NCBI GenBank assembly: GCA_046597185.1
Contig: JBKJLF010000757.1
Location: 1-14,196, forward strand
Source: CAMBDR01 sp046597185
Lineage (GTDB): Bacteria > Pseudomonadota > Gammaproteobacteria > Burkholderiales > Burkholderiaceae_D
Length of the DNA: 14,196 bases
Reading direction: 5' to 3'
Shown here: in pieces, positions 1 to 6,804 of the stretch
How the letters are laid out: each line of letters opens with the position of its first letter
How positions within the stretch are numbered: position 1 is the first letter of the stretch
Position numbers and translations under genes: made by a program
Notes under the pieces: generated by a model
Databases searched by the model: none
What the model saw: only the letters and a program-made list of their open reading frames with translations
What the model was told of the DNA's origin: nothing

Positions 1-36
1 ATACCATTCCCAATTACTTTGGTGAGTCACCTGCCG
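1..36. other. Fold-back inverted duplicate of secD sequence at the window edge (probable chimera)
   Basis: Bases 1-36 are the exact reverse complement of 347-382, and with one mismatch (base 37) the match runs to base 43 (partner 340). The secD reading frame runs normally down to the conserved Leu-Asp-Leu-Arg-Gly segment (about bases 33-47) and then enters this inverted copy, giving Arg and a TGA at 27-29 where SecD proteins continue Gly-Val-His. The junction lies in a ten-base near-identity (atttgcRcgg). This is the signature of a template-switch or amplification chimera, or an assembly fold-back at a contig end. A true genomic rearrangement is possible but less likely. Confidence 0.85.
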
Positions 37-446
37 CGCAAATCCAGCCCCAAATACATCGGCAAGGCATTAATGCTTTGCAACCATTTGGGGGTGTTCG
101 GGAGTAAATTAAAGGCCACCAAATAATTCGGCTCATTCGGGTCGGCGTTTAATTCTTTTTCCAACAAGGCCTTGGCTTTGAATTGCACGTCGGTATTGGC
201 GAAGCGCGCCCGTACCGAACCATTGGTGCCGGTATAATCAAACACGATATCGTCCGACGCGAGCGCACCTTTTTTCAAAATTTGCGCCACCGTTTCAGTC
301 AAGCTACTTTCAACCTTCAAGGTCGATTTGGCACTCGAAATTTGCACGGCAGGTGACTCACCAAAGTAATTGGGAATGGTATACAGTGCCCCCAGAACAA
401 AGGCAATCAGAATAACCACATACTTCCAAACAGGATAACGATTCAT
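37..446 (-). CDS. secD: Protein translocase subunit SecD, N-terminal part only (cut by the window-edge chimera)
   Basis: SecD works with SecF and YajC next to SecYEG in the inner membrane and uses the proton motive force to help pull secreted proteins across. The start is the ATG at 446, giving MNRYPVWKYVV, which matches the usual SecD beginning; an in-frame upstream extension to 485 has no family support. Residues about 6-24 form the first membrane segment, followed by Tyr-Thr-Ile-Pro-Asn-Tyr-Phe-Gly-Glu and Pro-Ala-Val-Gln-Ile, which are conserved in E. coli SecD. The periplasmic head begins next. The reading ends in the conserved Leu-Gly-Leu-Asp-Leu-Arg-Gly block near residue 137 of a protein normally about 600 residues long. 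The apparent stop at 27-29 belongs to the inverted duplicate and not to secD. The gene lies 91 bases downstream of yajC in the same direction, the usual order. Confidence 0.93.
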
Positions 447-537
447 ATTGGTTCTACATTTCAAGGACAGGCATTGGGCTGACAATGCCGTAGTCTAATA
501 ACAATAACCCGACAGCCTGCGGGCAAGGTTGGGGTGT

Positions 538-864
538 TTAAATGGTTTTCAATGTGCCTTTTGGCAACAACATCGTCACCGCACTTTTTTGGATCACCAT
601 TTCTGTTCCGGTGGCCACTTCCAGCGTAACATAAACATCAGTCACCTTCGTTACCCTACCTAAAATACCTGCGGCAGTAATGACTTCATCGCCCTTACCC
701 AAGGCATCAATTAACTGCCTTTGTTCTTTCTGGCGCTTCATTTGGGGCCGTATCATAATGAAATACAAAACCACAAACATGATGATAATAGGTAAAAAAC
801 CTGCCAAACCACCACCGCCAAACATGCTGGTAGAAGTTTGCGCATAAGCATTAGAAATAAACAC
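538..864 (-). CDS. yajC: Sec translocon accessory subunit YajC
   Basis: YajC is a small inner-membrane protein that associates with SecD and SecF. The 108-residue product has a short N-terminal tail, a Gly-rich stretch (16-22), one membrane helix at about residues 22-39, and then the hallmark Arg-Pro-Gln-Met-Lys-Arg-Gln-Lys-Glu, followed by a small beta-rich cytoplasmic domain with Gly-Asp-Glu-Val-Ile-Thr-Ala-Ala-Gly-Ile. Length and order are normal for the family. The start codon is GTG (862-864), supported by a GGAG Shine-Dalgarno at 870-873, five bases upstream; this is the clearest ribosome site on the minus strand here. It sits between tgt and secD as in most proteobacteria. Confidence 0.96.
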   Translation of the reverse strand: MFISNAYAQTSTSMFGGGGLAGFLPIIIMFVVLYFIMIRPQMKRQKEQRQLIDALGKGDEVITAAGILGRVTKVTDVYVTLEVATGTEMVIQKSAVTMLLPKGTLKTI

Positions 865-958
865 GATTACTCCGTAAAAAGGGATTCAAAATAGCGCTGT
901 ATTCTAGCACTGGCTGTGTGGTTTCAGGCAGGGATTCTCGTTGATTGCTGTTTATTTA

Positions 959-1008
959 CACGAATGATCACGAATTTGCGACGAATATATCACGAACCTG
1001 GCGCGAAT
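959..1008. repeat. Degenerate tandem array of CACGAAT-like units, 10-11 base period
   Basis: Five related heptamers start at 959 (cacgaat), 969 (cacgaat), 980 (gacgaat), 991 (cacgaac) and 1002 (cgcgaat), spaced 10, 11, 11 and 11 bases. They fill the second half of the 152-base gap between tgt and yajC, just past the tgt stop codon. The helical-turn spacing would suit a phased protein-binding site, but a decayed microsatellite explains it equally well. No terminator-like hairpin was recognised in this gap. Confidence 0.6.
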
Positions 1009-1016
1009 TTATCATA

Positions 1017-2156
1017 CTATTGCCCCACGCCACGACTACGCTCGGCCGCAAATTGCGCGCGGAAGGCGGTGAACTGGCCTTTGTCAAGTGCATCACGCAT
1101 TTGCTGCATCAACCATAAGTAATAATGAAGATTATGAATGGTGTTCAATTGCGCGCCCAGAATTTCTTTGGTGCGGTGTAAATGGTGCAAATAGCCGCGC
1201 GAAAAATTGCGGCAGGTGTAGCAGTCGCAACTGGCGTCGAGCGGGGCCGAATCGGTTTTATAGCGCGCGTTCTTGATTTTGATATCGCCAAAGCGCGTGA
1301 ATAACCAACCGTTACGGGCGTTGCGGGTAGGCATCACGCAATCAAACATATCGATGCCATTTTCCACGCCCGCCACCAAATCTTCCGGCGTGCCGACGCC
1401 CATTAAATAATGCGGCTTGTTTTTTGGCAGGCGCGGGCCGATGTGTTGCAAAACGCGCATCATCTCTTCCTTGGGTTCGCCAACCGAGAGGCCGCCGATT
1501 GCCAAACCGGGGAAATTGATCTGTTCCAAACCGGCAAGTGACTCATCGCGCAAATGGGTGAACATGCCGCCTTGCACAATGCCAAACAAGGCGTTTGGAT
1601 TGCCGCCACGATGAAATTCATCATGCGAGCGCTGCGCCCAACGTAGTGACATGCGCATTGAAACCGCCGCTTCGGTTTCGGTCGCGGGGCGGCCTTCGAT
1701 TTCATAAGGCGTACATTCATCGAATTGCATCACGATATCGGAATTCAAGGCGCGCTGAATTTGCATCGACACTTCCGGCGAGAGGAATAATTTATCGCCG
1801 TTAATGGGCGAAGAAAAATGCACGCCCTGTTCGGTAATCTTGCGCATATCGCCCAGTGAAAACACCTGGAAGCCGCCGGAATCGGTCAGAATCGGCTTAT
1901 TCCAGCCCATAAAGCCATGCAAACCACCGAATTGTTGCAAAATTTCGGTGCCGGGGCGCAGCCATAAATGGAAGGTATTGCCCAAAATAATTTGCGCATT
2001 TATTTCATGCAAATCACGCGGTGACATGGCTTTGACCGAGCCATAGGTGCCGACTGGCATAAAAATTGGTGTTTCGATCACGCCATGGTTGACGCGCAAG
2101 CGGCCACGGCGGGCGGCGCTATCGGGGTCGGAGTGGAGGACTTCAAATTCAAGCAT
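1017..2156 (-). CDS. tgt: Queuine tRNA-ribosyltransferase (tRNA-guanine transglycosylase)
   Basis: Tgt swaps guanine 34 in the anticodon of the Asn, Asp, His and Tyr tRNAs for the queuosine precursor preQ1, in the cytoplasm. The 379-residue product has the family's usual length. The catalytic Asp-Ser-Gly-Gly-Phe-Gln is at 92-97, and the nucleophile is Asp272 in Met-Phe-Asp-Cys-Val-Met-Pro-Thr-Arg-Asn-Ala-Arg-Asn-Gly. The structural zinc ligands are Cys310, Cys312, Cys315 and His341, with exactly the E. coli spacing. Gly-Ile-Val-Gln-Gly-Gly (192-197) and Gly-Gly-Leu-Ser-Val-Gly-Glu (221-227) are also conserved. The ATG at 2156 gives the expected N-terminus; no strong Shine-Dalgarno is seen. 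It lies 28 bases after queA, which acts next in the same pathway, so the two are probably cotranscribed, perhaps on through yajC and secD. Confidence 0.98.
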   Translation of the reverse strand: MLEFEVLHSDPDSAARRGRLRVNHGVIETPIFMPVGTYGSVKAMSPRDLHEINAQIILGNTFHLWLRPGTEILQQFGGLHGFMGWNKPILTDSGGFQVFSLGDMRKITEQGVHFSSPINGDKLFLSPEVSMQIQRALNSDIVMQFDECTPYEIEGRPATETEAAVSMRMSLRWAQRSHDEFHRGGNPNALFGIVQGGMFTHLRDESLAGLEQINFPGLAIGGLSVGEPKEEMMRVLQHIGPRLPKNKPHYLMGVGTPEDLVAGVENGIDMFDCVMPTRNARNGWLFTRFGDIKIKNARYKTDSAPLDASCDCYTCRNFSRGYLHHLHRTKEILGAQLNTIHNLHYYLWLMQQMRDALDKGQFTAFRAQFAAERSRGVGQ

Positions 2157-2184
2157 AGGATTGTAAGGTCAGGTTGTGTGGCGA

Positions 2185-3240
2185 TTATGGGTGACAAGTA
2201 CGGGTTAGCAGCATAGCATCGCCATAACTGAAGAAACGGTATTCATGCGCAATCGCATGCGCGTAAGCGGCGCGGATGGTGGCATAACCGGCAAAGGCCG
2301 AGACCAACATCAAAAGGGTAGATTTGGGCAAATGGAAATTGGTAATCAGGCGGGTCACGGTCTTAAATTGGTAACCGGGGGTAATAAACAATTTGGTATC
2401 GGCGCAGCCCGCTTGCAGGCTACCGGATTGCGAAGCCGATTCCAAAGCGCGCAAGCTGGTAGTGCCCACAGCCACCACTTGCCGCCCTGCTGCCTGGGCC
2501 TTGGCTACCTGGGCCACCGTGGCCTCGGAAATTTGATACCATTCGCTATGCATTTGGTGTTGACTCAAGTCTTCCACCCGCACCGGCTGGAAGGTGCCCG
2601 CGCCCACATGCAAGGTCACATATGCCAAAATCACCCCTTTTTGCGTCAGTTGCGCCAATAAGTCGGCATCAAAGTGCAGGCCGGCGGTGGGGGCGGCAAC
2701 GGCACCCGGATTTTTGGCGTAGACGGTTTGGTAGCGCTGATCATCAAATTCATCGGCCCCGCGTTCAATATACGGCGGCAAGGGCAATTGGCCATGGCGC
2801 TCCAGCAAATCAAATACCGATTCCGGGAATTGCAAAACATAGAATTCGCCCTCACGCCCCAGCACGGTCACATCAAACGCATCAGCCAGGCGGATTTGCG
2901 TGCCTGCGGGGGGCGACTTGGAAGCACGCACCTGGGCCAGCACACGCTCGCCGTCCAAGGGGCGCTCGACCAGCACTTCAACCTTACCGCCACTGGCTTT
3001 GACGCCAAACAGGCGCGCTTTTAAAACGCGGGTATCGTTAAAAACCAACACATCGCCCGCATGGAATTGATCCAGAATATCGCTGAAATAGCGATCCTGA
3101 ATGTCGGCTGGCGTTGCGTTGCCGGGTGGATTGATCTGCGGGTTGACTTGCAACAAGCGCGAAGCCCGGCGTTCGGCCAAAGGAATTTGGGCGATTCGGT
3201 CGGGCGGTAAGTCGAAATCGAAGTCGGAAAGCGAATACAT
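2185..3240 (-). CDS. queA: S-adenosylmethionine:tRNA ribosyltransferase-isomerase QueA
   Basis: QueA transfers and isomerises the ribosyl part of S-adenosylmethionine onto preQ1 at position 34 of tRNA, making epoxyqueuosine. The 351-residue product has the family's landmarks in order: Leu-Pro-Pro-Asp-Arg-Ile-Ala-Gln near the start (11-18), Phe-Asn-Asp-Thr-Arg-Val (67-72), Gly-Ala-Val-Ala-Ala-Pro-Thr-Ala-Gly-Leu-His-Phe (179-190), His-Val-Gly-Ala-Gly-Thr-Phe (211-217), Val-Gly-Thr-Thr-Ser-Leu-Arg-Ala-Leu-Glu (258-267), Thr-Asn-Phe-His-Leu-Pro-Lys-Ser (300-307) and Phe-Phe-Ser-Tyr-Gly-Asp-Ala-Met (336-343). It heads a minus-strand series queA-tgt-yajC-secD and diverges from recG across 72 bases, which must hold both promoters; no clear -35/-10 pair could be picked out there. 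Confidence 0.98.
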   Translation of the reverse strand: MYSLSDFDFDLPPDRIAQIPLAERRASRLLQVNPQINPPGNATPADIQDRYFSDILDQFHAGDVLVFNDTRVLKARLFGVKASGGKVEVLVERPLDGERVLAQVRASKSPPAGTQIRLADAFDVTVLGREGEFYVLQFPESVFDLLERHGQLPLPPYIERGADEFDDQRYQTVYAKNPGAVAAPTAGLHFDADLLAQLTQKGVILAYVTLHVGAGTFQPVRVEDLSQHQMHSEWYQISEATVAQVAKAQAAGRQVVAVGTTSLRALESASQSGSLQAGCADTKLFITPGYQFKTVTRLITNFHLPKSTLLMLVSAFAGYATIRAAYAHAIAHEYRFFSYGDAMLLTRTCHP

Positions 3241-3312
3241 GAGTTAAAATAATCGGTCAGATCAAATATAAGACCCGTTATTCTACTCCTTAGTGCCGAC
3301 TTCTGGCTAAAC

Positions 3313-5385
3313 ATGTCCAATCCGAAGCAAAAATCTCGCCCCAAACCACCGCAAGCCAAGCGCAATGTCGTGAAACAAGCCGAACGCTTGCGCGAACTGG
3401 GTTTGCATAGCGATATCGACCTGGTGCTGCATTTGCCGATGCGTTATGAAGATGAAACCGTGATTCAGCCCATCCGCAGTGCCTTGTTGCAAGGCGGCCA
3501 AGCGGTGCATGTGGAAGGCGTGGTATTGCAAGCGGAAGTGCAACTCACGCCCCGGCGGCAATTATTGGTTACGATTGAAGATGAAACCGGCACGTTGTTT
3601 TTGCGCTTTGTGCATTTTTATGGCTCGCAAGTGCAGCAACTGGCCGCAGGCACGCGCATACGCGCACGCGGCGAATTAAAACATGGTTTTTTGGGCGCAG
3701 AGATTATTCATCCGCAATATCGGGTGGTTTTGCCCGGTGCGCCGCTGGCCACCAGTTTGACGCCGGTGTACCCGAGTTGCGCCGGTTTGTCGCAAGCGTT
3801 TTTGCGCCAATCCATCCACGCCGCCATGACGCGCATTAACTGGCAAGACAGTTTGCCCGACGCCTTATTGGCACGCTACCAGTTTTGGGGCTTTGAAGCG
3901 GCGCTACGCTATTTACATTTTCCGCCCAAAGATTGTGATTTATACGCCTTGCAAGAACGCAGCCACCCGGCGTGGCGGCGCGTCAAGTTTGATGAATTAT
4001 TGGCGCAGCAAATTTCACTCAAGCGCGCCCAACAAACCCGCCGTACGCAGGTAGCACAAGCGCTGCCGCAGGTGGGCGTGCTATGCCGCGCGCTGTTGCA
4101 AGCCTTGCCGTTTAGCTTAACCGCCGCGCAACAGCGGGTGTTACAGGAAATCCGCAACGATTTAACTTTATCCTTTCCGATGCAGCGTTTGTTACAAGGC
4201 GATGTGGGCAGCGGCAAAACCGTGGTGGCGGCCTTGGCGGCGGCGCAGGCGATTGATAATGGTTTTCAGGCGGCCTTGATGGCTCCGACCGAAATTCTGG
4301 CCGATCAACATTTTCGCAAAATTGCCGCCTGGCTCACGCCGCTGGGGGTGGAAGTGGCGTGGCTGACCGGCAGCCTGAAGAAAAAGGAGAAGTTGGCGGC
4401 GCAGGCAAAAATAGAATCGGGCCAGGCGCAACTGGTAATAGGCACCCATGCCCTGATTCAAGAAGCGGTGCAATTTGCGCGCCTGGGTTTGGTGCTGGTG
4501 GATGAGCAACACCGTTTTGGCGTGGGCCAGCGCCTCACTTTGCGCAATAAGGCGGCGGATTATGTGCCGCACCAATTGATGATGACGGCCACGCCGATTC
4601 CGCGCACCCTGTCCATGACTTATTATGCCGATCTGGAAGTATCGGTAATCGACGAATTGCCGCCGGGGCGCAGCCCGGTGTTGACGCGGGTGATTGACCA
4701 AAATCGGCGTGATCAGGTGATCGAGCGCGTGCATGCTGCGGCGCAAGAGGGGCGGCAAGTGTATTGGGTATGCCCTTTAATTGAAGAATCGGAAGCATTG
4801 CAACTGCAAGCGGCCACCGACACCCACGCCATGCTGACTGCCGCCCTGCCTGGTGTGAACGTGGGTTTGGTGCATGGGCGCTTGAAAGGCGGGGAAAAGC
4901 AAGCGGTGATGGCGGCATTTACGGCAGCGCAAATTCAGGTGCTGGTAGCCACTACCGTGATTGAAGTGGGGGTGGATGTGCCTAATGCCAGCCTGATGGT
5001 GATCGAGCATGCCGAGCGTTTTGGGCTATCGCAATTGCACCAATTGCGCGGCCGGGTCGGGCGCGGCAGTGCCGCCAGTGTGTGTTTGTTGCTGTATCAA
5101 AGCCCGCTGGGGCAAGTGGCGAAACAGCGTTTGGGGATTATGCGCGCCAGTACCGATGGTTTTGAAATTGCCAGGCGCGATTTGGAAATACGCGGCCCCG
5201 GTGAATTTTTAGGCGCGCGCCAGTCGGGTCAAACCATGTTGCGCTTTGCCGATTTGGTGCAGGATTTGGATTTGGTCGAGCGTGCGGCGCACGTGGCGGG
5301 GGATTTATTGCGCCATGAACCGGAGGTGGTGGACAGCCATTTATCGCGCTGGATGGGGCAGCGCGAAGAGTTTTTGAAGGTGTAA
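3313..5385 (+). CDS. recG: ATP-dependent DNA helicase RecG
   Basis: RecG is a superfamily 2 double-strand DNA translocase that remodels stalled forks, R-loops and Holliday junctions. The 690-residue product aligns along its length with E. coli RecG as remembered. An N-terminal wedge/OB region (about 25-150) includes Leu-His-Leu-Pro-Met-Arg-Tyr-Glu-Asp. The helicase motifs follow: Gly-Asp-Val-Gly-Ser-Gly-Lys-Thr (296-303), Asp-Glu-Gln-His-Arg-Phe-Gly-Val (397-404), Thr-Ala-Thr-Pro-Ile-Pro-Arg-Thr (425-432), Thr-Thr-Val-Ile-Glu-Val-Gly-Val-Asp-Val-Pro (547-557) and Gln-Leu-Arg-Gly-Arg-Val-Gly-Arg-Gly (577-585). Arg-Gly-Pro-Gly-Glu-Phe-Leu-Gly in the translocation region (627-634) is present. 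The Gly-Val-Gly-Pro-type segment at the extreme N-terminus of many RecG proteins is replaced by a basic tail, which I recall as common in betaproteobacteria. The ATG at 3313 has no strong Shine-Dalgarno. Confidence 0.98.
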   Translation: MSNPKQKSRPKPPQAKRNVVKQAERLRELGLHSDIDLVLHLPMRYEDETVIQPIRSALLQGGQAVHVEGVVLQAEVQLTPRRQLLVTIEDETGTLFLRFVHFYGSQVQQLAAGTRIRARGELKHGFLGAEIIHPQYRVVLPGAPLATSLTPVYPSCAGLSQAFLRQSIHAAMTRINWQDSLPDALLARYQFWGFEAALRYLHFPPKDCDLYALQERSHPAWRRVKFDELLAQQISLKRAQQTRRTQVAQALPQVGVLCRALLQALPFSLTAAQQRVLQEIRNDLTLSFPMQRLLQGDVGSGKTVVAALAAAQAIDNGFQAALMAPTEILADQHFRKIAAWLTPLGVEVAWLTGSLKKKEKLAAQAKIESGQAQLVIGTHALIQEAVQFARLGLVLVDEQHRFGVGQRLTLRNKAADYVPHQLMMTATPIPRTLSMTYYADLEVSVIDELPPGRSPVLTRVIDQNRRDQVIERVHAAAQEGRQVYWVCPLIEESEALQLQAATDTHAMLTAALPGVNVGLVHGRLKGGEKQAVMAAFTAAQIQVLVATTVIEVGVDVPNASLMVIEHAERFGLSQLHQLRGRVGRGSAASVCLLLYQSPLGQVAKQRLGIMRASTDGFEIARRDLEIRGPGEFLGARQSGQTMLRFADLVQDLDLVERAAHVAGDLLRHEPEVVDSHLSRWMGQREEFLKV

Positions 5386-5411
5386 GGCCAATTACACCAC
5401 TTTTAATGCGA

Positions 5412-6410
5412 TCAATCCTGAAACACATCATCCCGGTTTGATTGATCATGGCGAAGCGATGGGTCGCCGTTCAGCGCCAACGGCATCGCTCTGGCCCAGC
5501 GGTTGGAGGACAGGGAAAACGTCAGCGCGCGGACTTGGTGATACCAACCGGCGGGTACGTAAAGCATGTCGCCGGGGTTGATCATGCACTCGACCATCAA
5601 GGCCTGGCGCGCCAGCGGGAATTGCCCGAAATCCGGTGCCTCGGGGTTGAACGGGGAACCAAACAGGATCGGGTTCGCCTCGCGCGGGTAGAGGAATTGG
5701 TCGTGGTGCGGCGGGGACAGGAAAATGCGTTTGCTGCCCCATATCTGCGCAAAAATGTTATCGTCATAGTCGCAGTGCAGCGGCGTCACCGTTCCCGCCG
5801 GGCCGAGCCAAAAGCGGGGCGGGCCCATCTTGGCAAGCCAGGCTGGCCAATGGCACATCGGATTGAGTCCGCGCAGTTCCAGGTTGCCCAGATAAGGCGG
5901 CAGGCCCTCTCTGTCAGCAGCGACCAGATCGAGATACTCCAGCATCGACATGTCCTGCATGGCGCGGTCCGGCGCGAATGCGGTGTTGATGTAGTCGCCC
6001 ACCCGCGCCCGTACCGCCACCGCGCCGAAGCGCTCGCGCAGCGCTTGCTGTGTGAGACTGGACAGGGGCCACCGGTTGACCAGCCCGGTGACCAGAAACG
6101 GCAGGCCCAGAGCAGCCCGCGCGCGAAACGCCGCCGCGTCCGGTGCCGCGATGCGCGGCACGGCGGAAATGGCCGGGAGCTCGCGTGCGGCGCGCCGAAT
6201 CGCGTCGCGCATTTCCGCTATCGACGTAACACCCCGCACCCGCGCATCGCGCCGCTCCCGCGCCTGCTTTTGGGCCAGCGCGTCCGCAGGCGAGCCAGGC
6301 GACGTTGCCTGCATGCGCGGTGGCAGGCGGGGTGGCAGGCGCGGCGGCGGCGACATTTGCGCCTGCCCAGGTTCTTGCTTGCTTGCCACCGAATTATTCC
6401 CTTTTGCCAT
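5412..6410 (-). CDS. JmjC/cupin_8-type putative Fe(II)/2-oxoglutarate-dependent oxygenase
   Basis: The C-terminal two thirds is a cupin-like JmjC fold of the kind found in bacterial hydroxylases. Phe-Trp-Leu-Gly-Pro-Ala-Gly-Thr-Val-Thr-Pro-Leu-His-Cys-Asp carries the His-x-Asp pair for iron (about residues 201-215). Trp-Gly-Ser-Lys-Arg supplies a lysine suitable for 2-oxoglutarate. Gly-Asp-Met-Leu-Tyr-Val-Pro-Ala-Gly-Trp-Tyr-His-Gln-Val gives the distal histidine. Iron ligands are therefore intact; the substrate (protein, ribosomal, peptide or small molecule) cannot be told. The first ~55 residues are Pro/Arg-rich and probably disordered. Start is ATG at 6410; a GTG at 6416 in the same frame, right after a TGA, is the alternative. 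Base composition is unlike its neighbours: two hand-counted 60-base lines (5761 and 6121) have 70% and 78% G+C, against 58-60% for lines in recG and tgt, suggesting acquisition. It converges with recG at a 26-base gap. Confidence 0.85.
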   Translation of the reverse strand: MAKGNNSVASKQEPGQAQMSPPPRLPPRLPPRMQATSPGSPADALAQKQARERRDARVRGVTSIAEMRDAIRRAARELPAISAVPRIAAPDAAAFRARAALGLPFLVTGLVNRWPLSSLTQQALRERFGAVAVRARVGDYINTAFAPDRAMQDMSMLEYLDLVAADREGLPPYLGNLELRGLNPMCHWPAWLAKMGPPRFWLGPAGTVTPLHCDYDDNIFAQIWGSKRIFLSPPHHDQFLYPREANPILFGSPFNPEAPDFGQFPLARQALMVECMINPGDMLYVPAGWYHQVRALTFSLSSNRWARAMPLALNGDPSLRHDQSNRDDVFQD

Positions 6411-6442
6411 AGACACTCACTCAATTTTTGTTGCAGCCTTTA

Positions 6443-6485
6443 ATGTAGCCACCATGTAGCCACCATGTAGCCACCATGTAGCCAC
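6443..6485. repeat. 11-base tandem repeat (atgtagccacc), 3.9 copies
   Basis: Perfect copies of atgtagccacc occupy 6443-6453, 6454-6464 and 6465-6475, with a ten-base partial copy at 6476-6485. The array ends about 33 bases upstream of the cupin_8 start codon, where that gene's promoter should be, and abuts the ten-base palindrome cttacgtaag (6485-6494). With a one-helical-turn period it could be a repeated regulator site or a slippage-prone expression switch. It has no spacers and is not CRISPR. Confidence 0.95.
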
Positions 6486-6494
6486 TTACGTAAG
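6485..6494. promoter_or_regulatory. Perfect 10-base palindrome cttacgtaag next to the tandem repeat
   Basis: The sequence cttacgtaag equals its own reverse complement. It lies at the distal end of the 11-base repeat array, roughly 75 bases upstream of the cupin_8 start codon. A palindrome in a promoter-sized region is a candidate operator, but ten bases can arise by chance and no regulator is identified. Confidence 0.3.
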
Positions 6495-6804
6495 CCTATC
6501 ACAACAATGGCCGCAATGGTGCTGCGGCCACCGCGTTGCGGCAGAGCAGAAACGCCGGCTGTGCCGCCGCGCGCCACACGCCGCTCGTGCAGAAGTGCTT
6601 GATCCGCGTTACACTCACCCTTTTCGCCCGGAGACCCGCCCACACCTTGATCTACCCTTGCGGCCTTGCGCTATTGCGCACCATGGCTTTTACATCTTGG
6701 CTTTTACACCTTGGCTTTTACACCAGGGTTTGGCGCACAAATGGTGATGATGATGGCGTTGCGTCTTTTTGATTTTCTTTAAAACCAACAGGTAGAGGCA
6801 ATTT
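6495..6804. other. Intergenic stretch between the divergent cupin_8 and MFS genes
   Basis: This is the remainder of the only gene-free stretch over 300 bases (6411-6804). Its left part (about 6500-6680) is G+C-rich like the cupin_8 gene and contains nothing recognised. An open frame at 6536-6772 has no family features and its second half runs through the 14-base repeat, so it is not called. The right part (about 6726-6804) is A/T-rich and should carry the MFS promoter, but no confident -35/-10 pair was seen. A ribosome site ggtagagg stands just before the MFS start. Confidence 0.6.
6684..6725. repeat. 14-base tandem repeat (tggcttttacacct), three copies
   Basis: Copies at 6684-6697, 6698-6711 and 6712-6725 differ only at one internal base (atct versus acct) and the final base. 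The array lies 80 bases upstream of the MFS start codon. Its unit is unrelated to the 11-base repeat about 200 bases to the left, so two separate tandem expansions share one intergenic region. Confidence 0.93.

Noticed and set aside
538..3240. queA-tgt-yajC-secD as a novel system
   Set aside because: This is a widely conserved housekeeping arrangement with complete motifs; nothing unusual beyond the repeat in the tgt-yajC gap.
5410..5447. 8-base inverted repeat gatcaatc/gattgatc at the recG-cupin_8 convergence, considered as a terminator
   Set aside because: The 22-base loop is long, the stem is A/T-rich, there is no T-run, and most of it is inside the cupin_8 coding end. Probably chance.
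5442..6443. 333-codon plus-strand open frame opposite the cupin_8 gene
   Set aside because: It is antisense to a gene with clear iron-binding motifs; high G+C removes stop codons, and its Arg/His-rich translation shows no domain.
6443..6725. Possible CRISPR array
   Set aside because: Repeats are 11 and 14 bases, directly abutting with no spacers, and no cas genes are present.
6536..6772. 78-codon open frame in the intergenic region before the MFS gene
   Set aside because: No family features or ribosome site; its C-terminal half is just translation of the 14-base repeat.
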